Source: Spirochaetaceae bacterium
Lineage (GTDB): Bacteria; Spirochaetota; Spirochaetia; Treponematales; Breznakiellaceae
Reading direction: 5' to 3'
DNA length: 34,748 nucleotides
Assembly (NCBI GenBank): GCA_031275595.1
Contig: JAISOO010000001.1
Span: forward strand, 1 to 34,748
Shown: piece by piece, positions 21,749-30,336 of the stretch
How positions within the stretch are numbered: position 1 is the first letter of the stretch
Layout of the letters: the number at the start of each line of letters is the position of its first letter
Program-made: the position numbers and the translations under genes
The notes under the pieces: model-generated
The model's database searches: none
Told to the model about the DNA's origin: nothing
The model's input: the letters and a program-made list of their open reading frames with translations, nothing else

Positions 21749-22530
21749 TCCTTATCCTCTCCGGAACGATAGTGGGCGCAGGCATAGGCGTTATGGTTAT
21801 GGATACTCTCAAAATTTTCCGCTTCCACGGAAAAACCCGGGAACTGGTGGAGGTCCCTGATGGTAATATACACATCCCTGACCACGTCTTCCACAAATTT
21901 GGGATTATCATAGGCGTGTTCGGTGATGTATTTTTCATCCTCCCGTTTGAGGAGGGAGTACACCGGGCTGGAGGCGGCTTTTTCCACCATATCGATGATA
22001 TCCTCCAGCCAGAAAAAGGGGCCCACCTCCAGCTCCAGCCGGACGATGCCCCGCTGGTTATGGGCGCCCCGGTCGCTTATGGCCTTGGAGCAGGGGCACA
22101 CCGTGGTAACCGGTACGTCCACGGACACGGTAAAATGATGCCCCCCCTGGTGCACCCGGCCCTGGTAACAACACCGGTAGGACATCATCCCGGCCAAGCC
22201 CGAGACCGGGGCGTTTTTCTCCAAAAAATAGGGGAAATTCACGGAACCAAAGGAGGATTCCGCATCCAGACCGGCGCGGATCTTGTTCAGCATCTCCAAG
22301 AAACGGGGCATGGACAGGTCTTCCCGGTACTCATGGAAAATTTCGATAAAGCGGCTCATATGGGTGCCCTTAAAGTGCCGGGGCAGGTCGGCAAAAAGAT
22401 CCACCCGGGCGGTGGTATGCTGGACTTTTTTGACCTTATCCAGGACCTGGATGGGATATTCCAGGGACTTTACCCCTACCTTTGACAAGGGCACATTCCG
22501 GCTATCCGTAAAATTTTGTACGTCGATCAT
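21745..22530 (-). CDS. folE2: GTP cyclohydrolase I, FolE2 type
   Basis: FolE2 converts GTP to 7,8-dihydroneopterin triphosphate, the first step of folate synthesis, and is unrelated in sequence to classical FolE. The 261-residue product has VQNFTDSRNVPLSKVGVKSLEYPI at the start, then VPVTTVCPCSKAISDRGAHNQRG with the metal-binding cysteine region, and ESIHNHNAYA near the end. The ATG at 22530 has AGGGG six bases upstream and gives the usual MxDVQN start; an upstream ATG at 22560 has no ribosome site. FolE2 can work with metals other than zinc and in some bacteria is induced by zinc shortage, but no Zur-type operator is evident here. Confidence 0.94.
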   Translation of the reverse strand: MIDVQNFTDSRNVPLSKVGVKSLEYPIQVLDKVKKVQHTTARVDLFADLPRHFKGTHMSRFIEIFHEYREDLSMPRFLEMLNKIRAGLDAESSFGSVNFPYFLEKNAPVSGLAGMMSYRCCYQGRVHQGGHHFTVSVDVPVTTVCPCSKAISDRGAHNQRGIVRLELEVGPFFWLEDIIDMVEKAASSPVYSLLKREDEKYITEHAYDNPKFVEDVVRDVYITIRDLHQFPGFSVEAENFESIHNHNAYACAHYRSGEDKE

Positions 22531-22563
22531 GACTACCCCTATGGCATCGTCTTGTTCCATAGA

Positions 22564-22592
22564 AAAATAGCCATTATCCGTGAATTAGTAAA
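22564..22592 (-). promoter_or_regulatory. Possible promoter of folE2-folP
   Basis: On the minus strand TTTACT (22587-22592) and TATTTT (22564-22569) are 17 bases apart in the 92-base gap between cbiC and folE2. The same TATTTT serves as -10 of the tRNA-Arg promoter. No clear terminator for the cobalamin operon was found in the gap, so read-through is possible. Confidence 0.35.
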
Positions 22593-22622
22593 GGGTGGTT
22601 CCCCAGGAGGGATGCTGCCGGG

Positions 22623-23276
22623 CTAAGGGTTCTCCCCTTCCTGGTAGAGCAGGGCGTTGATTATGGCGGCGGCCACCGTGCTGCCCCCCTTTCTCCCCCG
22701 GGCGATTATGCAGGGGATGGGGGCGGCCTCGAACAGGGCCTTGGATTCCTCCACCTGAACAAAACCCACGGGAACGGCGACCACGAGTTTGGGCAGCAGT
22801 AGCCCCTGGCGGAGGAGTTCGTAGATCCGCAGCAGCGCCGTGGGGGCGTTGCCGACGGCGAATATCAGGGGGAGCCCCCATAACGCGGCCTTATCCACCG
22901 CCGCCCTGGCCCGGGTGGTACCCCCGGCTTTTGCCGCTTCCGCCACATCCTCATCGGCCATAAAGCACCGGACCGCTCCGTGATAGCGGGCCAGGACCTG
23001 CTTGTTGATCCCCGCCATGGCCATCTGGGTGTCGGTAACCACCCGGGTTCCGCCGTGGAGCAGCCTGACCCCGATCCGGGCGGCGTCATTGGTAAACACC
23101 AGGGTTTTGTCATAGTCAAAATCAGCGGTGGCGTGGATCACCCGCCGGAGGACCGTTTCTTCCGCGGGGGTCCGTTCCGGGGACAGGCGGCCCTCTTCCC
23201 GGCGCCTCCTTTCTAATTCCCCGGCGATAATTTCAAAACTTTTTCTTTCGATTTCTTCGGGGCCAAGGGTCGTCAT
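22623..23276 (-). CDS. cbiC: Cobalt-precorrin-8 methylmutase
   Basis: CbiC moves the C11 methyl group to C12, giving cobyrinic acid, the last step of ring formation. The 217-residue protein has the catalytic His48 in VIHATADFDY, TDTQMAMAGI, VGNAPTALLRIYEL, PVGFVQVEESK and the C-terminal RGRKGGSTVAAAIINALLY, all hallmarks of the CobH/CbiC family. Length is standard. It overlaps cobO by four bases and ends the cobalamin operon. Confidence 0.96.
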   Translation of the reverse strand: MTTLGPEEIERKSFEIIAGELERRRREEGRLSPERTPAEETVLRRVIHATADFDYDKTLVFTNDAARIGVRLLHGGTRVVTDTQMAMAGINKQVLARYHGAVRCFMADEDVAEAAKAGGTTRARAAVDKAALWGLPLIFAVGNAPTALLRIYELLRQGLLLPKLVVAVPVGFVQVEESKALFEAAPIPCIIARGRKGGSTVAAAIINALLYQEGENP

Positions 23277-23797
23277 TTTTCTATGCCTATCCGGGCCCCG
23301 ATCCCCCGGTCAAAGGGATGCTTGATCTTTTTTACTTCCGAAACATAATCCGCCCGGTCGATGAGCCATGAGGGGGGTTGCCGGCCGGTAAGCACCAGTT
23401 CCAGTTCCGGGGGCTTGTTTTCCACCAGGGAACGGAATTCCCCCTCATCCAGCATTCGGGCGTTGACGGCGTCAAGTACCTCGTCCAGGACCAAAAGGTC
23501 AAGCGCCGCGGCGGAGAGGGCTTCCAAAACCAGGGCCAGGATGCGCCGCTGCTCCTCCCCGCAACGGATCCGGGCAAAATCATCCATCCGGTGGGTAAAG
23601 CCCAGTTTTACCGTGGAGCGGATCACCCGGATCCCCAGCTTTTCCAGGGGGGCCAGTTCCCCGGTGGCCCCGGTTTTTAAAAACTGGGCGAATACCACGG
23701 TTTTGCCCCTGCCCGCGGCCCGGAGGGACAATCCCAGGGAAGCGGTGGTTTTACCCTTGCCGTCGCCAATGTAGAGGTGAATGAGACCGTTTTTCAT
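23273..23797 (-). CDS. cobO: Cob(I)yrinic acid a,c-diamide adenosyltransferase
   Basis: CobO/BtuR transfers the adenosyl group of ATP to the cobalt of reduced corrinoids. The 174-residue protein has the P-loop variant GDGKGKTTAS (11-20), VVFAQFLKTG, LDLLVLDEVLDAVN, LVLTGRQPP and a C-terminal EVKKIKHPFDRGIGARIGIEK, whose histidine and charged run are conserved in the family. It is a cytoplasmic enzyme, and its place between cbiP and cbiC means adenosylation can occur before amidation by CbiP. Confidence 0.96.
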   Translation of the reverse strand: MKNGLIHLYIGDGKGKTTASLGLSLRAAGRGKTVVFAQFLKTGATGELAPLEKLGIRVIRSTVKLGFTHRMDDFARIRCGEEQRRILALVLEALSAAALDLLVLDEVLDAVNARMLDEGEFRSLVENKPPELELVLTGRQPPSWLIDRADYVSEVKKIKHPFDRGIGARIGIEK

Positions 23798-25323
23798 ACC
23801 CCCTCCTCAAGAATCTGATACACCCTTTCCATATTCAGGTGGGTCCGCAGGCATTCCGCCAGGGTATCGTACTGTTTTTCTTTATATGCCTTCCAACCGA
23901 TTTCCGTCCCCGCCGGGGCCCCCTCCGCCCCCCGGCACCCGGAGAGGGCGCCTGCCAGGGCCTCCGCGATGCCGTTGGCGTCAAAGAGCCCGTGAATATA
24001 GGAACCGTACACATTTCCCCTCACAAGGCCGTCTCTCCCGGCGGTTCCGGAGGCAATATACCGGATATCCGCGAGATACCCCGCCCCGTCGGCTTCCCCC
24101 CGGGTTATCCCCATATGTACCTCGTACCCTTCCAGGTCCATCCCCGACAGGGGTTTGAAGATGCCCCCCAGGGAGGCAAAGGCCCCCCGGACCCTGGTCC
24201 GGGTTTTCTCTTTCGCGAAAATGGTGGTTACCGGCAGCAGGCCGAGGCCTTCCATGGTTCCCCCCTGTTCAACGCCCTGGGGGTCATCCAGGGTACGGCC
24301 CAGCATCTGATACCCCCCACATATACCGAATACCGGCCTTCCCCGGGCGGCGAATTCCCGTATGGCTACGGCCAGCCCGTTTTGAACCATCCAGAGCAGA
24401 TCCCCCATGGTGTTTTTCGTACCGGGGAGGATGATCAGGTCCGGATTGCCGAGCTTTTCAGGCTCCTCCACATACCGGAGCCTGACGCCGGGGAGGCGGC
24501 TGAGGACATTAAAGTCCGTAAAGTTGGCGATCCGGGGCAAACGGATCACCCCGATATCCGCCAGCAGCGGCCGGGGGGAATCCTCCCGGAGAGGGGCGGT
24601 GAACCGTTCGGTGAGGCTGTCCTCGTCATCAATATCAATTTTTATGTAGGGGATCACCCCCAAAACCGGTTTATGGATGAGCCCCTCTATCTGGCGCAGC
24701 CCCGGTTCCAGAATGGCCCGGCTGCCCCGGAATTTATTTATCACCACCGCCTTGACAAAATCCCGTTCCTCCGGGGTGAAGAGCAGCAGGGTGCCCGCCA
24801 GGGAGGCGAAGACCCCGCCCCGATCGATGTCCCCGACCAATAAAACCGGCGCCTTTGCCAGCCGGGCCATGTACATATTGACGATATCATTTTCTTTAAG
24901 ATTTATCTCCGCGGGACTCCCGGCGCCTTCCAGTACGATAATATCGTAGGCCCGGCTGAGCCGTTCAAAGGACTCCCTGATCCGGGGTTCAAAGGCTTTT
25001 TTATGGAAATAATAGGCATCCGCGTCCTGATCCCCAAAGATCTCTCCCTGGACAATGACCTGGGATCTGGCATCGCCTGAGGGTTTGAGCAAGATGGGGT
25101 TCATATCCGTATGGGGTTCTATCCCCGCCGCTTCCGCCTGCACCACCTGGGCCCGGCCCATCTCAAGCCCGTCCCGGGTGATATAGGAATTGAGGGCCAT
25201 ATTCTGGGACTTAAAGGGGGCGACCCGGTAACCGTCCTGTTTAAAGATCCGGCATAAACCCGCCGCCATAAGGCTTTTGCCCACATTCGACGCGGTTCCC
25301 TGGATCATGATGGTTTTTGCCAT
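23794..25323 (-). CDS. cbiP: Cobyric acid synthase
   Basis: CbiP (CobQ) amidates four side chains of adenosylcobyrinic acid a,c-diamide with glutamine and ATP. The 509-residue protein has the N-terminal synthetase domain with GTASNVGKS (9-17), PFKSQNMALNSY and VGDIDRGGVFASL. The C-terminal class I glutaminase domain has the nucleophile Cys335 in FGICGGYQML and His444 in YGSYIHGLF. Domain order and length match CobQ rather than CbiA. It overlaps cobD by 19 bases and cobO by four. Confidence 0.96.
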   Translation of the reverse strand: MAKTIMIQGTASNVGKSLMAAGLCRIFKQDGYRVAPFKSQNMALNSYITRDGLEMGRAQVVQAEAAGIEPHTDMNPILLKPSGDARSQVIVQGEIFGDQDADAYYFHKKAFEPRIRESFERLSRAYDIIVLEGAGSPAEINLKENDIVNMYMARLAKAPVLLVGDIDRGGVFASLAGTLLLFTPEERDFVKAVVINKFRGSRAILEPGLRQIEGLIHKPVLGVIPYIKIDIDDEDSLTERFTAPLREDSPRPLLADIGVIRLPRIANFTDFNVLSRLPGVRLRYVEEPEKLGNPDLIILPGTKNTMGDLLWMVQNGLAVAIREFAARGRPVFGICGGYQMLGRTLDDPQGVEQGGTMEGLGLLPVTTIFAKEKTRTRVRGAFASLGGIFKPLSGMDLEGYEVHMGITRGEADGAGYLADIRYIASGTAGRDGLVRGNVYGSYIHGLFDANGIAEALAGALSGCRGAEGAPAGTEIGWKAYKEKQYDTLAECLRTHLNMERVYQILEEGV

Positions 25324-26420
25324 GGGGCCTCCCTTTGCAGATCCCGTAAAACATCGATGAGCGCCCTATTTTCAGCGGGCTTTTTTATGGCGATCCGGTA
25401 ATAGGTATCGTCCAGCCCGGGATAGTTCCCGCAGTTCCGCAGGAGGAAGCCCCGATCCACAAGGGCCCGGAAAAAACCGCCCCCAAAGACCTCCGGGCCG
25501 GGAATCCTGAAAAAAAGGTAGTTGGCCTCACCCCCCAGAACCTCAAGGCCAAGATCCGCCAGGGCGGCTTTCATGAGCGTCCGTTCCGCCTTTACCAGCC
25601 GCCGCAGTTCCTCCACATAGGCGCCTTCTTGAAGCGCCGCGATCCCCGCCCGCTGAGCCGCGGCGGATACGCTCCAGGGGGGGCCGGTTTCGGCAACGCC
25701 CCGGGCGATTTCGGGGGAGCCGCAGAGGGCATACCCCAGCCGGAGCCCGGCCATGGCGTACAGTTTGGTAAAGGCCTTGAGGATGACGAGATGGGGAGCG
25801 CGGGGAACGTCCCCGGTCAGGGTATGGGCGGCGGGCTCGTCCAGCAGCTCGTTAAAACATTCATCCGCCGCCAGCAGGACGCCGGCGGCGGCGCAGCTTT
25901 GGGAGATCCGCTTTACCAGCCCCGGATCGGTCAGGACTCCCGTGGGGTTATTGGGGTTACAGAAAAAAAAGAGGTCCGTGCCGGGGCGGATCATGGCCAG
26001 TATTTTTTCATCCACCTGAAAACGGGGATAGGTGAGTTCGTATTGTTCGACGGCACATCCCGCCTCTCTCAGGGCTTTTTCATATTCCGAAAAAGAGGGG
26101 GCCATAACCAGGGCCTTTTTCGGCTTCAGCCGGTATACGATCCGGTATATCAGATCCGCGGCCCCGTTGCCGCATAGGATCCGGTCCGCCCCCAGTCCGT
26201 GATGTTCCGCCAGAGCGTCCCGTAGTTCCCCGCACCGGGGATCGGGGTAGCGGTCAAAATTCCGGACCCCCTCGGTAAGGGCCCGCAATACCCCCGGGGG
26301 CAGGCCCAGGGGGCTGATATTGGCGGAAAAATCCAGGAGCCCCCTTTCCCCGGACTCCGGAAAACCGGGGCCGCCGCTATGCCGGGGGGCGTAAATGTCC
26401 CCGCCGTGGTCATGGTACAT
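25305..26420 (-). CDS. cobD: Threonine-phosphate decarboxylase
   Basis: CobD makes (R)-1-aminopropan-2-ol phosphate from L-threonine phosphate; CbiB then attaches it to cobyric acid. The 371-residue PLP enzyme of the class II aminotransferase fold has LLDFSANISPLG, RYPDP, CGNGAADLIY, CNPNNPTG (154-161), LLAADECFNEL, the Schiff-base lysine Lys219 in KAFTKLYAMAGLRLGY, and R in YRIAIKKPAEN near the end. The N-terminal HGGDIY is the family's usual start. It overlaps cbiB by 11 bases. Confidence 0.95.
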   Translation of the reverse strand: MYHDHGGDIYAPRHSGGPGFPESGERGLLDFSANISPLGLPPGVLRALTEGVRNFDRYPDPRCGELRDALAEHHGLGADRILCGNGAADLIYRIVYRLKPKKALVMAPSFSEYEKALREAGCAVEQYELTYPRFQVDEKILAMIRPGTDLFFFCNPNNPTGVLTDPGLVKRISQSCAAAGVLLAADECFNELLDEPAAHTLTGDVPRAPHLVILKAFTKLYAMAGLRLGYALCGSPEIARGVAETGPPWSVSAAAQRAGIAALQEGAYVEELRRLVKAERTLMKAALADLGLEVLGGEANYLFFRIPGPEVFGGGFFRALVDRGFLLRNCGNYPGLDDTYYRIAIKKPAENRALIDVLRDLQREAPWQKPS

Positions 26421-27399
26421 ACCAGCCTCCCCGTGCCGCGGCGAACCCGGCGGCCAGCCTCACGAAACAGGCCGCGGGCAGAAACAGGAGGGACGCCCCG
26501 TACATGAGCCGGATTGCGGATTTTATATCCCCGGCGGTGACGGGCCGCAAGGGGTCTCCCAGCACCGCCTTCTCATGGATCTCCCCAAAATAGCTGGCCT
26601 TCCCCCCCAGGGCTATACCCAGGGCGCCGGCACAGGCCGATTCCGGGTGCCCGCTGTTCGGGCTGGGGTGGAGGCCCCGATCCCGCCGGTAGATCCGGGC
26701 GGCGTTTTTCGCGTCAAACCCCAGGACGGCCGCCGCGGCAATCATAAGCCGGGCGGAGACGCGGGCGGGCAGCCGGTTGGCAAGATCATCCAGCTTCGCG
26801 GCGGTCCTGCCGAAACGTATGTACCGGCGGTTTTTATATCCGATCATGGAATCCAGGGTATTGACGGCCTTGTAAAACATCCCCAGGGGGGGGCCGCCCA
26901 GGGCCAAAAAAAACAGGGGGGCGATCACCCCGTCGGAGAGGTTTTCCGCCACCGTCTCCACCGCGGCCCGGATCACCTGTTCCATGGAGAGGGCCGCCGT
27001 ATCCCTGCCGACGATCATCGACACCGCCTTCCGGGCCCCGGCCAGATCTCCCCGGACCGCCGCCCGGTAGACCCTCATGCTTTCGATCTGCAGATCCCGG
27101 GCGGAGAGGACCTGCCAGCAGAGGATCACCTCCGCCGTGAACCCCGCCCAGCGGTTGAGTCCATAGGCGAAAAAAAGGACCCCCCCGGAAAGGAAAAGGC
27201 TCAGGACGGTAACCAGGATGGCCAGCAGGGTTCCGGCGGCCCCTTCGTTACCGGGCAGCAACCGGCGGAGGACCCCTTCCCCCCGGGCTATTAAAAAACC
27301 CATCCCCCGGACCGGATGGGGTATGCCCGGGGGATCCCCCAGGAGGAGGTCCAGCAGAAACCCCAGGGCGACGGCCGCGGGGCCGGAAAAAAACCCCAT
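26410..27399 (-). CDS. cbiB: Adenosylcobinamide-phosphate synthase
   Basis: CbiB is an integral membrane enzyme that joins aminopropanol phosphate to cobyric acid. The 329-residue product has several hydrophobic segments and the family motifs LLDLLLGDPPGIPHPVRGMG near the N-terminus, VGRDTAALSMEQVIRAAVETVAENLSDGVIAP in the middle, and YKAVNTLDSMIGYKN. PSPNSGHPESACAGALG follows near the end. It starts two bases after the cbiG stop and overlaps cobD. Confidence 0.96.
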   Translation of the reverse strand: MGFFSGPAAVALGFLLDLLLGDPPGIPHPVRGMGFLIARGEGVLRRLLPGNEGAAGTLLAILVTVLSLFLSGGVLFFAYGLNRWAGFTAEVILCWQVLSARDLQIESMRVYRAAVRGDLAGARKAVSMIVGRDTAALSMEQVIRAAVETVAENLSDGVIAPLFFLALGGPPLGMFYKAVNTLDSMIGYKNRRYIRFGRTAAKLDDLANRLPARVSARLMIAAAAVLGFDAKNAARIYRRDRGLHPSPNSGHPESACAGALGIALGGKASYFGEIHEKAVLGDPLRPVTAGDIKSAIRLMYGASLLFLPAACFVRLAAGFAAARGGWYVP

Positions 27400-27402
27400 C
27401 CC

Positions 27403-28410
27403 CTACACCTCCCCGTCCCCAAAATGGAGGGAAAATTCCCCCGCCGCCCCGGCAACCGTAACCCCCCGGCGGCTCATTTTTTTGAATACCGGCCTTCCGC
27501 CGCCGGAAGCGAGGAGGGCGGCCCGTTCGCACACGTTGTCCACCCCGGTGACAGACCGGACAAAATCCGAGGCGGTAAATTGACCCGGAACGCCGGTCAA
27601 TTCCTCCGGGGTATAGGCAAAAAAACGCCACCCCCTTTTCTCACAGAGGGAGCGGAGCCCCGGCTCGTCCTTTTTCGCCGCAATGGTCCCCACGGCGGCC
27701 ACGCTGTTTACGGCTATCCGGTTCAGATCCAGGGCCGCCTCCACGGCGCTTTGGATATCCCCCTCAGGAACCCCCTTTCTGCACCCTATCCCCAGGCACA
27801 AACAGGGGGGAACGAGGTGGAGCCATCCCGCGGGGGGCCGGTACAGGGACACGGCGATGCCGAAGGCCGCGTCAAAACCCGCGGCGGTCTTGAGCCCCGC
27901 CGGTACCGGCCCGGTGATGGGAAAATCGCTTTTCAGCGCCACTTCCTCCCCCTCAAGCAGGCCGGCGGATACCTGCCTCGCCTTTTCCATGGACTCTACC
28001 GCCAGCCCGTTATCCCGGGCCCAGAGGTCCACCGCAAAAACATGGTTGATGTCGGTGGCGGTGGTGATCACCGGGGAACTGTGCAGCAGGGCGGCCAGTT
28101 CCCGGGCCAGGGCATTGGCCCCTCCCAGGTGGCCGGAGAGTAAGGATATTACCCAGGCGGCCTTCTCGTCGATAACCACCACCGCCGGATCCCTTTCCTT
28201 GGATTGCAGCAGGGGCGCCACCGTGCGGACCGCGATCCCCGAAGCGCCGATGAATATCAGGGCGTCCCCCCAGCGGAAGGCCGCCGCCGCCTGTTCCGCC
28301 AGGGTTCCCTCCGGATCCAGGATCCGGTGCCCCCGGCGGACCAGCAGATCCGTAAGCCGTTGTTTCAGGGCCCTTCCCTTCCCGGTAAAGGCGAAAAGCG
28401 CGGCGGTCAT
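27403..28410 (-). CDS. cbiG: Cobalt-precorrin-5A hydrolase
   Basis: CbiG opens the delta-lactone of cobalt-precorrin-5A and releases acetaldehyde, a step specific to the anaerobic route. The 335-residue protein shows the N-terminal domain with FIGASGIAVRTVAPLL, DPAVVVIDEKAAWVISLLSGHLGGAN and TTATDINHVFAVD. The C-terminal domain has LCLGIGCRKGVPEGDIQ, AVGTIAAKKDEPGL and TGVDNVCERAALLASGG. Both halves match the usual CbiG organisation. It overlaps cbiF by four bases. Confidence 0.95.
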   Translation of the reverse strand: MTAALFAFTGKGRALKQRLTDLLVRRGHRILDPEGTLAEQAAAAFRWGDALIFIGASGIAVRTVAPLLQSKERDPAVVVIDEKAAWVISLLSGHLGGANALARELAALLHSSPVITTATDINHVFAVDLWARDNGLAVESMEKARQVSAGLLEGEEVALKSDFPITGPVPAGLKTAAGFDAAFGIAVSLYRPPAGWLHLVPPCLCLGIGCRKGVPEGDIQSAVEAALDLNRIAVNSVAAVGTIAAKKDEPGLRSLCEKRGWRFFAYTPEELTGVPGQFTASDFVRSVTGVDNVCERAALLASGGGRPVFKKMSRRGVTVAGAAGEFSLHFGDGEV

Positions 28411-29162
28411 TCCCGGGACTTCCGGTATTCATGGGTGAAACCCGGATCGTAGAGCCGGGAGCGTTCATACCCGGTTCCCAGAAATTCCCCCACCAGGATC
28501 AGCGCCGTTTTGGCGATCCCGCTTTCCGCTTGCAGCCGGGGCAAGGTATCGACGGTTCCCCGGAGGATCCGCTCCTCGGGCCAGGATGCCTTGTACACGA
28601 TTGCCGCGGGGGTATCCCCGGGGTATCCTCCTTCCAGTAATTTTTTTCGCACTTCCCCTATCAGGGCGGCGCTTAAAAAGATCGCCAGGGAAGCCCCGTG
28701 GGAAGCGAGGCGACTGAGGTCCTCGTGTTCCGGCATCCCGGTTCTGCCCGAAACCCTGGTGATGATCAGGGTCTGCGAAACTCCGGGGAGGGTATATTCC
28801 GCCTTCAGGGCGGCGGCGGCGGCGCAAAAGGAACTAACCCCGGGGACCACCTCGTAGGCAAAACCCAGTTCGTCCAGCCGGTCCATCTGTTCCCGGACGG
28901 CCCCGTACAAACCGGGATCCCCGGTGTGGAGCCTGACGGTCATCTGTTTTTTCCCCTCCGCAACGGTGAACCGTTCGATCACCGCTTCCAGGGTCATGGA
29001 GGCGCTGTTATACACCGCGCATTCCGGTTTTGCCCAGGAGAGCAGCGCCGGGTTTACGAGAGAACCGGCGTAGATTATCTGATCCGCCCGGGTGATAAGT
29101 TCCTTTCCCCGCAGGGTTATCAAGTCCGGGGCCCCCGGCCCGGCTCCGACAAAATATAGCAT
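28407..29162 (-). CDS. cbiF: Cobalt-precorrin-4 C11-methyltransferase
   Basis: CbiF methylates C11 of cobalt-precorrin-4 with SAM. The 251-residue protein begins YFVGAGPGAPDLITLRG, followed by YAGSLVNPALL, RLHTGDPGLYGAVREQM, YEVVPGVSSFCAAAAALK and LPGVSQTLIITRVSGRTGMP; the last is typical of CobM/CbiF. TAAIVYKASWPEE-like wording (PAAIVYKASWPEE) and LILVGEFL complete the fold. It starts a new run after a 37-base gap following cbiD. Confidence 0.96.
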   Translation of the reverse strand: MLYFVGAGPGAPDLITLRGKELITRADQIIYAGSLVNPALLSWAKPECAVYNSASMTLEAVIERFTVAEGKKQMTVRLHTGDPGLYGAVREQMDRLDELGFAYEVVPGVSSFCAAAAALKAEYTLPGVSQTLIITRVSGRTGMPEHEDLSRLASHGASLAIFLSAALIGEVRKKLLEGGYPGDTPAAIVYKASWPEERILRGTVDTLPRLQAESGIAKTALILVGEFLGTGYERSRLYDPGFTHEYRKSRE

Positions 29163-29199
29163 ATGCTTCCCCGATCCTTTACGGCCCCTCCGGTATATT

Positions 29200-30336
29200 T
29201 CACCGGCCCTCCCATTGTTTCAAAATATCCGCGGCCCCGGGGGTACTCCCCAGGAGGCCCCGGGTGGTGGAGAACAACACCGCCCCGGTCTTTATCTTTC
29301 CCCCGCACCGGCGATCCAGCTGTTCCTGTATCCCGGCGAGGATCCTCCCTTTGACATCCTCCCAGAGTTTTCCGCCGCCCAAGAGAACCAGGGCCTGCTC
29401 GGTGACGGCGCAGTCGAGGATCTGCCCGATTAGGCGCCGGGGGGCCCCCGCAAGGCCCGCATAGGCGGCGAATATCTCAAGTCGGGGATCCCCGTATCTG
29501 GAATGGGTATTGAAGTTTCCCGTAACCAACTTTATCAGCTTCCCGATATGCCCCACCAGGAGCAACTGTTCAAAGCCGAACTCCACGGCCATATCCAGGG
29601 CCTCGCCGATATAATTACTACAGACCACCGGGACCCTGCCCGCGGCGCCTCCCCAGGCCTTCAAAAAATCTTTGCCGTAGTTCCCCGGGGTGATAAGCGC
29701 CTTACGGTCCCCCCCGGCGCGGAGGACTGAAAATTCCGCCCGGATAGCGCCGGTGAATCCGTCATTACTTTTAGGCTCCACCACCCCGCTGGTTCCCAGG
29801 ATCGAAAGCCCCCCCAGGATCCCCAGCCTAGGGTTGAAGGTCTTTTGGGCGAGGGCTTCCCCCCCGGGGATGGAGATGGTTACGGTAAGCCCCCCCCGGT
29901 AGCCGTATTTTTCGCATACCGCCTGAAGGTTTTCGCGGATCATCCTGAGGGGGGTCCGGTTGATGGCGGGGGCGCCCACCGGCGGGTCCAGCCCCGGTTT
30001 GGTAACCCGCCCCACCCCCGGCCCGCCCCGGATGATGATCCGGGATGCGCGGTTTTTGGTAACTTCCGCGCGGATCACGATACCGTTCGTTATATCCGGG
30101 TCATCCCCCGCATCCTTCCGCACCCCGCAGGACGCCCTTGACCCCTCCCGCCGTATGTCCTCAGGGATAAGGATCACCCGGCTGCCCCGGGGGGTGAGGA
30201 TCTCCAGGGAGCGCGCTTCCTCGGGGTCTTCGGCGAGAATCAGGGCTGCGGCGGCCCGGGCGGCGGCGGCCGCGCAGGTACCGGTAGTGTACCCGTACCG
30301 CAGTTTTTTCCCCTCCAGGATCCGGTATTCATCCAT
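29200..30336 (-). CDS. cbiD: Cobalt-precorrin-5B C1-methyltransferase
   Basis: CbiD methylates C1 of cobalt-precorrin-5B and is unrelated to the other SAM methyltransferases of the pathway. The 378-residue protein has LRYGYTTGTCAAAAARAAA near the N-terminus, VRKDAGDDPDITNGI, GPGVGRVTKPGL, AINRTPLRMI, ILGTSGVVEPKS and VGHIGKLIKLVTGNFNTHS, all CbiD landmarks. It overlaps cbiA by eight bases. Presence of CbiD and CbiG confirms the oxygen-independent pathway. Confidence 0.96.
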   Translation of the reverse strand: MDEYRILEGKKLRYGYTTGTCAAAAARAAAALILAEDPEEARSLEILTPRGSRVILIPEDIRREGSRASCGVRKDAGDDPDITNGIVIRAEVTKNRASRIIIRGGPGVGRVTKPGLDPPVGAPAINRTPLRMIRENLQAVCEKYGYRGGLTVTISIPGGEALAQKTFNPRLGILGGLSILGTSGVVEPKSNDGFTGAIRAEFSVLRAGGDRKALITPGNYGKDFLKAWGGAAGRVPVVCSNYIGEALDMAVEFGFEQLLLVGHIGKLIKLVTGNFNTHSRYGDPRLEIFAAYAGLAGAPRRLIGQILDCAVTEQALVLLGGGKLWEDVKGRILAGIQEQLDRRCGGKIKTGAVLFSTTRGLLGSTPGAADILKQWEGR

